Source of the DNA: Paraspadella gotoi
Taxonomy: Eukaryota; Chaetognatha
Assembly: GCA_051294375.1 (NCBI GenBank)
Contig: CM119265.1
Coordinates: 18,958,631-19,022,630 of the forward strand
Reading direction: 5' to 3'
Length of the DNA stretch: 64,000 bases
Position 1 is the first letter of the stretch. Each line of letters starts with the position of its first letter. Position numbers and translations under genes: made by a program. Below, piece by piece: positions 27,100 to 38,877 of this stretch. Under the pieces are notes generated by a model that was given only the letters and a program-made list of their open reading frames with translations, made no database searches and was not told where the DNA came from.

Positions 27100-27432
27100 C
27101 ACCCTCTCCTCGCCCTCTCTCTTTCCCAGTTCACACCCTCTCCTCGCCCTCTCTCTCCAGTTCCACCCTCTTCCTCACTTTCCTCTCTCTTTCCAGTTCA
27201 CACCTCGCCTCACCCTCTCTCTTTCCCAGTTCACACCCTCTCCTCACACTCTCTTCTTTCCCAGTTCACACCCTCTCCTCACACTCTTTCTTTCCCAGTT
27301 CCCACCCTCACCTCGCCCTCTCTCTTTCCCAGTTCCCACCCTCGCCTCACCCTCTCTCTTTCCCAGTTCACACCCTCTCCTCACACTCTTTCTTTCCCAG
27401 TTCCCACCCTCGCCTCACCCTCTATCTTTCCC
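27100..27432 (+). repeat. 34-bp minisatellite of TTTCCCAGTTCACACCCTCT type
   Basis: About nine to ten units of roughly 34 bp, each combining a CT-rich tract, TTTCCCAG, TTCACACC or TTCCCACC, and CTCGCCTCACC or CTCTCCTCACA. Two unit variants partly alternate. Each unit contains a polypyrimidine-CAG that looks like a 3' splice site on + and a GGTGAGG that looks like a 5' splice site on -. Confidence 0.85.
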
Positions 27433-28100
27433 CGACAGCATCAGCCCAGTCAAAATGAATTCGGTTCTTCAACTTACTTTTTTTTTTAAACTTTCGATGC
27501 GTTGGAGATCAACGTTCCGATTTCTTTCTTTTTTTAAGGGGGCCGGGGGGGGGGGTTAAGAAATGAACTTTTCAGATTTTGTTTTAGATTCATAAAGGGG
27601 GAAAGGAAAGACGGGTCAACCGTCTGGAAATAAGAGGCGAAGACCCCAACGTTCGGGGGGCAGGGCATCCAGTCTGGAAAGAAACCTGAAGTTTAGGATA
27701 TATATAATTGGTTTGGTTGTACCAGTTATATATATAGCACGAACCCGTACGTAGCAGAATATTAATGTTCAGAATTCTACGTAAAGTGAATATAAATTTT
27801 GATATTTCTTTTTAAAGATTATTTACAAATCATAATTTTATGGCGCTTTCATTCAATTTTAAGCAAGGATATTTGTAATAATCAAAATGATTCGATATCT
27901 AATTAAAAAAAACTTTGAAAGAAGAAAAGAAGTTTCTGGCAACCCTGAGTCATGTTATCTCTTTCCACAGGATAAAGATTCAAACATAATTGCCTTACCA
28001 ACGAACCGCATCCCCACCTCTTTTCTCGCTCCAGGTAAGTTATTCAGGCATGACGTCAAAGCGTTTTCAATCTGGAGAGAGGGAGAAAGAAAAATAGGCA

Positions 28101-28124
28101 GAGCGAGAGAGAGAGAGAGAGAGG

Positions 28125-28220
<96 letters not shown>

Positions 28221-28250
28221 ACGAAAGAGAGAGGGCAAGAGAGAGAGAGA
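28101..28250 (+). repeat. (GA)n microsatellite
   Basis: About 150 bases of GA with occasional AAG interruptions. A second, shorter GA run follows at about 28340-28390. Confidence 0.9.
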
Positions 28251-28875
28251 AAAAAGCCCCCGACGGTATTTTCGATATTAAAACCCGCAGAAAAAGTACT
28301 CATCGAACTCCGAACTGGTAGCGCTCCCCTCCGACTGAGAAAGAGAGTGAGTGAGAGAGAGAGAGAGAGAACGAGAGAGCGAGAGCGAGAACAAAACTAA
28401 ATCTATCAATAAAAAATACATTACACAATAAACATTAAACGTATCGAATATGCGAATTCATAAGCGAATGAATTCTCGAATTCGTTTTCTTTCCCAAAGT
28501 TGAAATATTTTTCGTGCTTAACTCACGAAACATACACGGTGGTTTCAACATTTTCAGACTATTTGCCCTCGCCCTTTTCAAGTCCCCCCGAGCTCTAGTC
28601 CCCTATCTACCCCTCCCTCCTTCCCCTCTCTCTTCTTGTTTGCTCTCTCTCTCTCTCTCTCTTCCTTCTGGTTCACATATAAAGAAAAATAGAGTTCCCC
28701 TGCTTTTCTTGCGAAGTTTTTTTTTTCTCGAACTCGAGGCTGAGGGAAGAAGCGGGTTGGGGGAAAATCGGCATGAATAGCCGATCGCTTATTGGTTTGG
28801 ATCTTTTGTAGTCTGGATTCTGATTGGTCCGTTTATTAAAAGATTCTCCGACTCCCGAGATCTTTTTCTCGTTTT

Positions 28876-28975
28876 NNNNNNNNNNNNNNNNNNNNNNNNN
28901 NNNNNNNNNNNNNNNNNNNNNNNNNNNNNNNNNNNNNNNNNNNNNNNNNNNNNNNNNNNNNNNNNNNNNNNNNNN
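28876..28975. other. Assembly gap, 100 N
   Basis: Exactly 100 unknown bases, the usual placeholder for a gap of unknown length. Sequence on both sides is T-rich. Confidence 0.99.
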
Positions 28976-29321
28976 TTTTCTTGCGCCTCATTTGATGAAA
29001 AAAAAAAGTTTTCTTTCCCAATTGGCTTAAAGCTAAAATAAACTTATTCCATTCATGGCCAATTCATGAAAAATCAGGAGTTTTGAATGAGGGACTGAGT
29101 AAATACTGTGTATGATTTATTTAGCTATTTTATTGTAAAATAGATAAATTAGTTCAAATAATGTATTTGTTAATACGTTTATATGTAAACGTCATTCACA
29201 TCAAGGGTTAGGTTTTTGTTTCAAATCGTTTGCAAGTTAAGGACGTTAGAGGCAGCAGTGCATGAGAATTGTGCCTCTTGTTTGTTTCATTGTATCGCCG
29301 AACATGATGATTTTAATAATT

Positions 29322-29346
29322 ATTAACGTGTGGCCCACACGTTAAT
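29322..29346. repeat. Perfect 25-bp palindrome
   Basis: Arms ATTAACGTGTGG and CCACACGTTAAT are separated by a single C. It stands in otherwise AT-rich sequence just before TTGTAATAT-type repeats. It could be a protein-binding site or a small foldback; nothing nearby decides. Confidence 0.7.
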
Positions 29347-29680
29347 ATTTGTAATATTTGTAATATTTATAATATATGTAATATTTGTAATCACCTCGTA
29401 AAGTAGGGGTTTATTAATTTATTATAATTGTCTAAAGTATACATACTACCTTATTTCCTTATTTGCAGCAACTTAAAAGAAATTGAGAACAGAAAAATTG
29501 AGGACAGAAAAATTGAGGACAGAAAAATTCAAAAATTGACGTTACACGTATTTAAACTTTTATAGAAATAGAATAATTAAGAAAGAAAGAAATAAATGAA
29601 GACAGAAAAATCACAAAAAAGTAAAAATAACTTCATTCATTGTGTTAAAGAGTTTATAATGATTTTTATCTGAATTGAGA

Positions 29681-32600
29681 CACTCTCTTACACACTCTCT
29701 CTCTCTTACTCTCTTACACACTCTCTCTCTCTTACACTCTTTTCTCTCTCTACACCTCTCTCTCTTCACTCTCTTACATCTCTCTTCACACTCTCTCTTT
29801 CTCTACACACTCTCTACTCTCTTCATCTCTTACACTCTCTTACACTTCTCTCTCTTACACTCTCTCTACACTCTCCTCTTACACTCTCTACACTTACACT
29901 CTCTCTCTTCTTCTTACACTCTCTCTCTCTCTTTTACACTCTCTTACACTCTCTCTCTCTCTTACACTCTCTTACACTCCTCTCTTACAGCTCTCTCTCT
30001 CTTGACCACTCTCTCTCTCTTCACTCATCTCTCTCTCTCTCTTACACTCTTCTCTCTCTCTTACACTCTCTCCTCTCTCTTACACTCTCTTCACTCTCCT
30101 CTCTAACTCTCTAACACTCTCTCTCTCTTACACTCTTACACACTCTCTCTCTCTTACACTCTCTTCCTCTCTCTCTCTTACACTCTCTCTCTCTCTTACA
30201 CTCTCTTACACTCTCTCTCTCTCTTACACTCTCTAAACACTCTCTCTCTCACACTCTCTCTCTCTCTTTGATTCATACGACTCTCTCTCTCTCTTACACT
30301 CTCTTACACTCTCTCTCTCTCTTACACTCTCTCTCTCTATACACCCTCTCTTACAGCTCTCGTCTCTACACTCTCTTACAGCTCTCTCTCTCTCACTACT
30401 CTCTCTCTCTTACACTCTCTCTCTCTCTTACACTCTCTCTCTTCTCTTACTCTCTCTCTTACACTCTCTCATCTCTCTTACACTCTCCATCTCCTCTTAC
30501 ATCTCTTACATCTCTCTCTCTCTTACACCTCTCTTACATCTCGTCTCTCTCTCTTACACTCTCGTACACTCTCTTCTTACACTCTCTCTCTCTCTTACAC
30601 TCTTCTCTCTCTCTTACACTCTCTTAACTCTCTCTCTCTCTTACACTCTCTTACACTCTCTCTCTTCTCTTACACTCTCTCTCTCTCTTACACTCTCTAC
30701 ATCTCTCTCTCTCTTTACATCTTTACTTCTTCTCTTACACTCTCTTACTCTCTCTGCTTACACTCTCTCTCTCTCTCTTACACACTCTCTCTCTTACACT
30801 CTCTCTCTCTTACACTTCTTACATCTCTCTCTCTCTTCACTCTCTTACACTCCTCTCTCTCTACCTCTCTCTCTCTACACTCTGCTCTCTCTACACTCTT
30901 CTCTCTCTCACTCTCTCCTCTCTTACACTCTCTCTTCTCTCTTACACTCTCTCTCTCTTACACTCTCTCTCTCTCTTACACTCTTCCTCTCTTATCCTCT
31001 CTACACTCTCTCTCTCTCTACACTCTCTTCTTTCACTCTCTTCTCTCTTACCACTCTCTTACACTCTCTCTCTCTTACACTCTCTTACATTCTCTCTCTT
31101 CATCTCTTACACTCTCTTACACTCTCTCTCTCTTACACTCTCTCTCTCTCTTACACTCTCTTACACTCTCTCTCTCTCTTACACTCTCTTACACTCTCTC
31201 TCTTCTTACACTCTCTTACACTCTCTCTCTCTCTTACAACTCTCTCTCTCTCTCTTACCATCTCTCTCTCTCTTACACTCTCTCTCTCTCTTACACTCTC
31301 TTACACTCTCTCTCTCTCTTAACTCTCTTACACTCTCTCTCTTACACTCTCTCTCTCTCACTCTCTCTCTCTCTCTTACTCTCTCTCCTCTCTCTTACAC
31401 TCTCTCTCTCCTTACACTCTCTTCTCTTTACACTCTCTCTCTCTCTTACACTCTTTCTCCTTACTCTCTCTACACTCTCTCCTCTCTCTCTCTCTTCTCA
31501 CTCTCTCTCTCTCTCTCTCTTACACTCTCTCTCTCTCTCTCTACACTCTCTCTCTCTCTTACACTCTCTCTCTCTCTTACACTCTCTTACACTCTACTCT
31601 CTCTCTTACACTCTACTCTCTCTCTTACACTCTCTCTCTCTCTTACACTCTCTCTCTCTTACACTCTCTTACATCTCTCTCTCTCTACACTCTCTCTCTC
31701 TACACTCTCTCTCTCTCTTACACTCTCTTACACTCTCTCTCTCTTCACTCTCTTACACTCTCTACACTCTCTCTCTCTCTACCTCTTACACTCTCTCTTT
31801 ACACTCTCTCTCTCTCTTACACTCTCCTCTCTCTCTCTTCACCTCTCTCTCTCTCTTACACTCTCTTACACTCCTCTCTCTCTTCACTCTCTACACACTC
31901 TTCTCTCTTACACTCTCTCTCTCTTCTTACACTCTCTCTCTCTCTTACACTCTCTCACTCTCTCTCTCACACTCTCTCTTCCTCTTACACACTCTCTCTC
32001 TCTACACTCTCTACACCTCTCTCTCTACACTCTCTCTCTCTACACTCTCTTACACTCTCTCTTACACTCTCTTACACTCTCTCTCTCTCTTACACCTCTC
32101 ACACTCTCTCTCACACTCTCTCTCTCTCTTACACTCTCTCTCTCTCTTACACTCTCTCTCTCTCTTACACTCTCTTACACTCTTCTCTCTCTTACACTCT
32201 CTTACACTCTCTCTCTCTCTTACACTCTCTTACACTCTCTCTCTCTCTTACACTCTCTTCCTCCTCTCTCTCTCTTACACTCTCTTACACTCTCTCTCTC
32301 TCTTACACTCTCTTACATCTCTCTCTCTCTTCACACTCTCTCTCTCTCTTACACTCTCTCTCTCTCTTACACACTCTCTCTCTCTCTTACACGCCTTCAC
32401 TCTCTCTCTACTACACTCTCTTACACTCTCTCTCTCTCTTACACTCTCTTACACTCTCTCTCTCTCTTACACTCTCTTACACTCTCTCTCTCTCTTACAC
32501 TCTCTTACACTCTCTCTCTCTCTTACACTTCTTACACTCTCTCTCTCTTACACTCTCTCTCTCTCTCTTACACTCTCTTACACTCTCTCTCTCTCTTACA

Positions 32601-35600
32601 CTCCTCTTACACTCTCTCTCTCTTACCTCTCTTACACTCTCTCTCTCTTACACTCTCTCTCTCCTCTTACACATCTCTCTCTCTTACACTCTCTCTCTCT
32701 CTTACACTCTCTACACTCTCTCTCTCTTACACTCTCTTACACTCTCTCTCTTACACTCTCTCTCTTACACTCTCTCTCTCTCTTTACCTCTCTCTCTCTC
32801 TTACACTCTCTCTCTCTCTTACACTCTCTCTCTCTCTTACACTCTCTCTTCTCTTACACTCTCTTCTCTTACACTCTCTCTCTCTCACTCTCTCTCTTCT
32901 CTTACTCTCTCTCTCTCTCTCTCTCTTACACTCTCTCTCTCTCTTACACTCTCTCTCTCTCTTACACTCTCTCTCTCTTTACACTCTCTAACTCTCTCTC
33001 TCTCTTACACCTCTCTCTCTCCTTACACTCTCTCTCTCTTACACTCTCTCTCTCTCTCTCACACTCTCACCTCTCTCTCTCTACACTCTCTCTCTCTCTT
33101 ACACTCTCTCTCTCTCTTACACTCTCTTACACTCCATCTCTCTTACACTCTCTTACATCTCTCTTACACTCTCTCTCTCTCTTACACTCTCTACACTCTC
33201 TCTCTTACACTCTCTCTCTCTCTTACACTCTCTCTCTCTCTCTTACACTCCTCTCTCTCTCTTACACTCTCTTACACTCACTCTCTCTCTCTTTACACTC
33301 TCTTACACATCTCTCTCTCTTACACTCTCTTACACACTCTCTCTCTCTTCACTCTCTTACACACTCTCTCTCTCTACACTCTCTCTCTCTCTTACACTCT
33401 CTCTCTCTCTTACACTCTTTACACTCTCTCTCTCACACTCTCCTCTTTCTCTTACACACTCTCCCTCTCTTACACTCTCTTACACTCTCTCTTCTCTTAC
33501 ACTCTCTTCTCTTACATTCTACTCTCTTACACTCTCTTACACTCTCTCTCTCTCTTACACTCTCCTTACACTTCCTCTCTCACACCTCTCTCTCTTCACT
33601 CTCTCTCTCTCTTACACTCTCTCTCTCTCTTACACTCTCTTCTACACTCTCTCTCTCTCTTACACTCTCTTACATCTCTCTCTCTCTTACACTCTCTTAC
33701 ACTCTCTCTCTCTCTACACTCTCTTACGACTCTCTCTCTCTCTACATCTCTCTTCTCTCTTACATCTCTCTCTCTCTTACACCTCTCTCATCTCTTACAC
33801 TCCTCTCTCTCTTACTACACTCTCTCTCTCTTACACTCTCTTACACTCTCTCCTTTACACTCTCTTACACTCTCTCTCTTACACTCTCTACACTCTCTCT
33901 CTCTCTTACACTCTCTTACACTCTCTCTCTCTCTTACACTCTCTCTTCACTCTCTCTCTTCTTACACTCTTAACACTCTCCTCTCTCTTACACTCTCTCT
34001 CTCTTACACTCTCTCTTACTCTCTCGTCTACTTCTCCTCCTCCTCTTACACCTCTCTTACACTCTCTTTACACTCTCCTCTCTTACACTCCTCTCTCTTA
34101 CACCTTTCTCTCTCACTCTCTCTCTCTCTTACACTCTCTTACACTCTCTCTCTCTTACACTCTCTTACACTCTCTCTCTCTCACTCTCTCTTCTCTCTCT
34201 ATTCCTCTCTCTCTCTCTCTCTTACACTCTCTCTCTCTCTACACTCTCTCTCTCTCTAACTCTCTCTCTCTCTTACACTCCTCTCTCTCTTACACTCTCT
34301 CTCTTACACTCTCTCTCTCTCACTCTCTCTCTTTCTCTTACTCTCTCTCTCTCTCTCTCTCTTACACTCTTCTCTCTCTCTTACACTCTCTCTCTCTCTA
34401 CACTCTCTCTCTACACTCTCTTACAACTCTCTCTCTCTTACACTCTCTTACACTCTCTCTCTCTCTTACAGCTCTCCTTACACTCTCTCTCTCTCTCACA
34501 CTCTCTCTTACATCTCTCTCTCTTACATCTCTCTCTCTCTCTTACACTCTCTTACACTCTCTCTCTCTCTTACACTCTCCTACACTCTCTCTCTCTCTTA
34601 CACTCTTTTACACTCTCTCTCTCTTACACTCTCTTACACTCTCTCTCTCTCTTACACTCCTCTCTCTCTTACACTCTCTCTCTCTCTCTTACACCTCTCT
34701 CTCTCTCTTACACTCTCTTACACTCTCTCTCTCTCTACACTCTCTTACTACACTCTCTACTCTTACACTCTCTACTTACACTCTCTCTCTCTTACACTCT
34801 CTCCTCTCTTAACTCTCTACACTCTCTCTCTCTCTTACACTCTCTACACTCTCTCTCTCACATCTCTCTCTCTCTTACACACTCTCTCTCTCTCACCTCT
34901 TACACTCTCTCTCTCTCTTACACCTCTCTTCTCTTACACTCTCTTACACTCTCTCTCTCTTACACTCTCTTACACTCTCTCTCTCTACACTCTCTCTCTC
35001 TCTTACACTCTCTCTCTCTCTCTTACACTCCTCTCTTCTTACACTCTCTTACACTCTCTCTCTTCTACATCTCTCTTACACTCTCTCTCTCTCTTACACT
35101 TCTCCTCTCTCTACACTCTCTCCTCTCTCTCCTTACACTCTCTACACTCTCTCTCTCTCTTACACTCTCTCTCTCTCTTACTCTCTCTCTGCTCTCTTAC
35201 ATTTCCTCTTCCTCTTACACTCTCTCTCTTCTACACTCTCTTACATCTCTCTCTCTCTTACACTCTCTTACACTCTTCTCTCTTCTTACACTCTCTTACA
35301 CTCTCTCTCTTACACTCTCTCTCTCTCTACCTCTCTTACACTCTCTTACACCTCTCTCTCTCTCTTACACTCTCTCTCTCTTACACTCTCTCTCTCTCTT
35401 ACACTCCTTTACACTCTCTCTCTCTTACACCTCTCTTACACTCTCTCTCTCTTACACTCTCTCTCTCTCTTTAACACTCTCTCTCTCTTACACTCTCTCT
35501 CTCTCTTACACTCCTCTTACACATCATCTCTCTCTTACACTCTGTACACTCTCTCTCTCTCTTACACTTCTCTCTCACTTCTCTCTTCTTCCTCTCTCTC

Positions 35601-38581
35601 TCTCTCTTACACTCTCTCTCTCTCTCTTACACTCTCTCTCTCTCTCTTACACTCTCTCTCTCTCTTACACTCTCTCTCTCTACACTCTCTCTCTCTTACC
35701 TCTCCTCTTACACTCTCTCTTCTCACCTCTCCCCACCTCTTCTCTACTCTTCTCTCTCTTCTTACACTCTCTCTCTCTCTCTTACACCTCTCTCTCTCTT
35801 ACACTCTCTCTCTCTCTTACACTCTCTCTCTACACTCTCTTACACTCTCTCTTCTTACACTCTCTTACACCTCTCTCTCTCTTACATCTCTCTCTCTACA
35901 CTCTCTCTCTCTCTCACACTCTCTTACACTCTCTCTCTCTCTTACACTCTCTTACACTCTCTCTCTCTCTTACACTCTCTCTCTTACACTCTCTTACACT
36001 CTCTCTCTCTCTTACACTCTCTCTACTCTCTACTCTCTCTCTACACTCTCTTACACACTTTCTCTCTCTTACACTCTCTCTCTCGTACACTCTCTCTCTC
36101 TCTTACACTCTCTCTCTCTCACACTCTCTTCTCTCTCTTACACTCTCTCTCTCTCTACACTCTCTCTTCTCTCTTACACTCTCTCTCTCTCTTACACTCT
36201 CATCTCTCTTAAACTCTCTCTCTCTTACACTCTCTCTCTCTCTTACACCCTCTCTCTCTCTCCTCTCTACACTCTCTTACACTCTCCTCTCTCTCTTACA
36301 CTCTCTTACACTCTCTCTCTCTTACACTCTCTTACACTCTCTCTCTCTCTTACACTCTCTTACACTCTCTCTCCTCTCTTACACTCTCTCTCTTTCTTAC
36401 ACCTCTTACACTCTCTCTTCTCTCTTACACTCTCCTACACTCTCTCTCTCTCTTACACTTCTCCTACACTCTCTCTCTCTTTACATCTCTCCTACACTCT
36501 CTCTCTCTCTACACTCTCTTACACTCTCTCTCTCTCTTACACTCTCTTACCACTCTCTCTCTTCTTACACCTCTCTCTTACACTCTCTCTCTCTCTTACA
36601 CTCTCCTTACACCTCTTACACACTCTCTCTCTCTTACACTTCTACACTCTCTCTCTCTTTCACTCTCTCTCTCTCTACACTCTCTTAACTACCCTCTCTC
36701 TCTACACTCTCTCTTACACTCTCTTCTCTTACACTCTCTTACATCTCTCTCTCTACACTCTCTCTCGTCTTAACTCTCTCCTAACTCCTCTCTCTCTTAC
36801 ACTCTTCTCTTTACACTCTCTTACACTCCTCTCTCTCTACTCTCTTACACTCTCTTACACTCTCTCTCTCTCTTACACTCTCTCTCTTCTTACACTCTCT
36901 CTCTCTACACTCTCTTACACTCCTCTCTCTTACACTCTCCTCTCTCTCTTACACTCTCTCTCTCTCTCTTACACACTCTCTTCTCTTCTACACTCTCTCT
37001 CTCCTCTTACCTCTCTCTCTTACACTCTCTCTCTATCTACACTCCTTACACCTTCTTCTCGTCTTACACTCTCTCTCTCTTACACATTCCTCTCTCTAAA
37101 CTCTCTCTTTCTCTCACTCTCTCTCTCTCTACACTCTCTTACACTCTCTCTCTCTATACACTCTCTTCTCTCTTACACTCTCTCTCTCTTACACTCTCTC
37201 TCTCTCTTACAACTCTCTCTCTCTCTTACACACTAATCTCTCTCTTACACACTCTCTCTCTCTCTTACACACTTCTCTCTCTCTCTTACACACGCTCTCT
37301 CTCTCTTCACACTCTCTCTCTTACACACTTCTTCACTCTCTCCTCTCTTGTCACTATCTTACTATCTTCTTACACACTCTCTCTCTCTCCTCTTACCTCT
37401 CATTTCTCACTCTCTCGACTCTCTATGCACACTCTCTCTCTCTTACACTCTCTGACTCTCTCATCTCTTACACTCTCTCATACTCTCTATCCCTCACTCT
37501 CTCCTCTTTACACTTCTTACACTCTCTTCTCTCTTACACTCTCTTACACTCTCTCTCTCTCCTCTCTCTCTATGATACACTCTCTCTCTCCTCTTACACA
37601 CTCTTTCTCTCTTTACACACTCTCTCTCTTTTTACACACTCTCTCTCTCTTACACACTCTTCTCTCTTACACACTCTCTCTCTCTACACACTCTCTCTCT
37701 CTTACACACTCTCTCTCTCTTACACTCTCTTTACACTCTCTCGCTCTCTACACACTCTCTCTTCTCTTCACTTCTCTCTCTCTCTACTTACTCTCTCTCT
37801 CTCTTACATCTCTCTCTCTCTTACACTTTCTCTTACACTCTCTCTCTCTTACTCTCTCTCTCTTACACTCTCTCTCTTTCTTACACACTCTCTCTCTCTA
37901 CACCTTTCTCTCTCTTACACACTCTCCTTCTCTACACACTCTCTCTCTCTCTTACACTCTCTTTACACTCTCTCACTCTTACACACTCTCTCTCTCTTAC
38001 ACTCTCTTAACTCTCTCTCTCTTACACTCTCTCTCTCTCTTTACCACTCTCTCTCTCTCTTTACACCACTCTCTCTCTCTTACTCTCTTTACACTCTCTC
38101 TCTCTTACACTCTCTACACTCTTCTCTTTCTCTTACACTCTCTTACACTCTCTTACACTCTCTTACATCTCTTACACTCTTCTCTTCTTACACTCTCTCT
38201 CTCTCTTACACTCTCTTACACTACTCTCTCTCTTACACACTCTCTCTCTCTTACACACCTCTCTCTCTTACACACTCTCTTTCTCTTCACACTCTCTCTC
38301 TTACACTCTCACTCTCTCTCTTACACTCTCTTTTCTCTCTTACACTCTCTCTCTCTCTTACACTCTCTCTCCTTACCACTCTCTCTCTTACACACTCTCT
38401 CTCTCTTACACACTCTCTCTCTCTTACACTTTCTCTCTCTCTCTTACACTCTCTACACTCTCTCACTATTACACACTCTCTTTGTCTTCTTACACACTCT
38501 CTCTCTCTTACAACTTCTCTTACACTCCTCTCTCTGCTTAACTCTTTTCTCCTCTACACTCTCTTACACTCTTCTCTCTGT
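29681..38581 (+). repeat. Satellite array, left arm (pyrimidine strand on +), ~8.9 kb
   Basis: The array is built from two related units, TTACACTCTC (10 bp) and TTACACTCTCTCTCTCTC (18 bp), which often alternate to give a 28-bp period, as in 32430-32530. There are hundreds of copies with many one-base indels. It is a strict homopyrimidine/homopurine sequence interrupted by TTACA. Open frames through it (for example a 395-codon one at 37425-38612) translate as Leu/Ser/Thr/His/Tyr low complexity and are not genes. Confidence 0.95.
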
Positions 38582-38777
38582 CAACCATATGAAGAGGGAA
38601 TTCAATTTTTAAGAATAAGATCAAAACATCTACTTAGTTATTAACCAATGAGAGACCAGATAGTTCAAATTCAGGTATAAAATTTAACCAATTAGAGACA
38701 TTAAACAGAGATATGGAGTCATTCAATTAAAACTTAAAACTCAGATATTTGAGCCCATTAAAAAATAAAGGTCAGGG
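38582..38777. other. Unique segment between the satellite arms
   Basis: About 195 bases of ordinary AT-rich sequence with no similarity that I can see to the rest of the window. It contains two similar stretches, AACCAATGAGAGAC at 38643 and AACCAATTAGAGAC at 38686, about 43 bases apart. It abuts the 100-N gap and may be the edge of the array or an interruption within it. Confidence 0.6.
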
Positions 38778-38877
38778 NNNNNNNNNNNNNNNNNNNNNNN
38801 NNNNNNNNNNNNNNNNNNNNNNNNNNNNNNNNNNNNNNNNNNNNNNNNNNNNNNNNNNNNNNNNNNNNNNNNNNNNN
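38778..38877. other. Assembly gap, 100 N, between oppositely oriented satellite arms
   Basis: Exactly 100 N. The satellite unit lies in opposite orientation on its two sides, so relative order and orientation here depend on the scaffolding evidence. Confidence 0.99.

Larger units (their letters stand above)
23449..29680. other. Intergenic region with repeats and weak exon candidates
   Basis: No gene can be supported end to end. The stretch contains a 157-bp tandem dimer, a 34-bp minisatellite, several (CT)n/(GA)n runs, a 100-N gap, a 25-bp palindrome and three low-confidence coding candidates, listed separately. Just before the satellite there are three copies of a 15-bp AGAAAAATTGAGGAC unit at about 29480-29530 and a TTGTAATAT-type repeat at about 29346-29392. 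Confidence 0.5.

Noticed and set aside
37425-38612. 395-codon open frame, and similar long frames at 29675-30627, 40830-41330 and 45026-45997
   Set aside because: They translate the TTACACTCTC satellite and show only Leu/Ser/Thr/His/Tyr repetition; indels switch frame at random.
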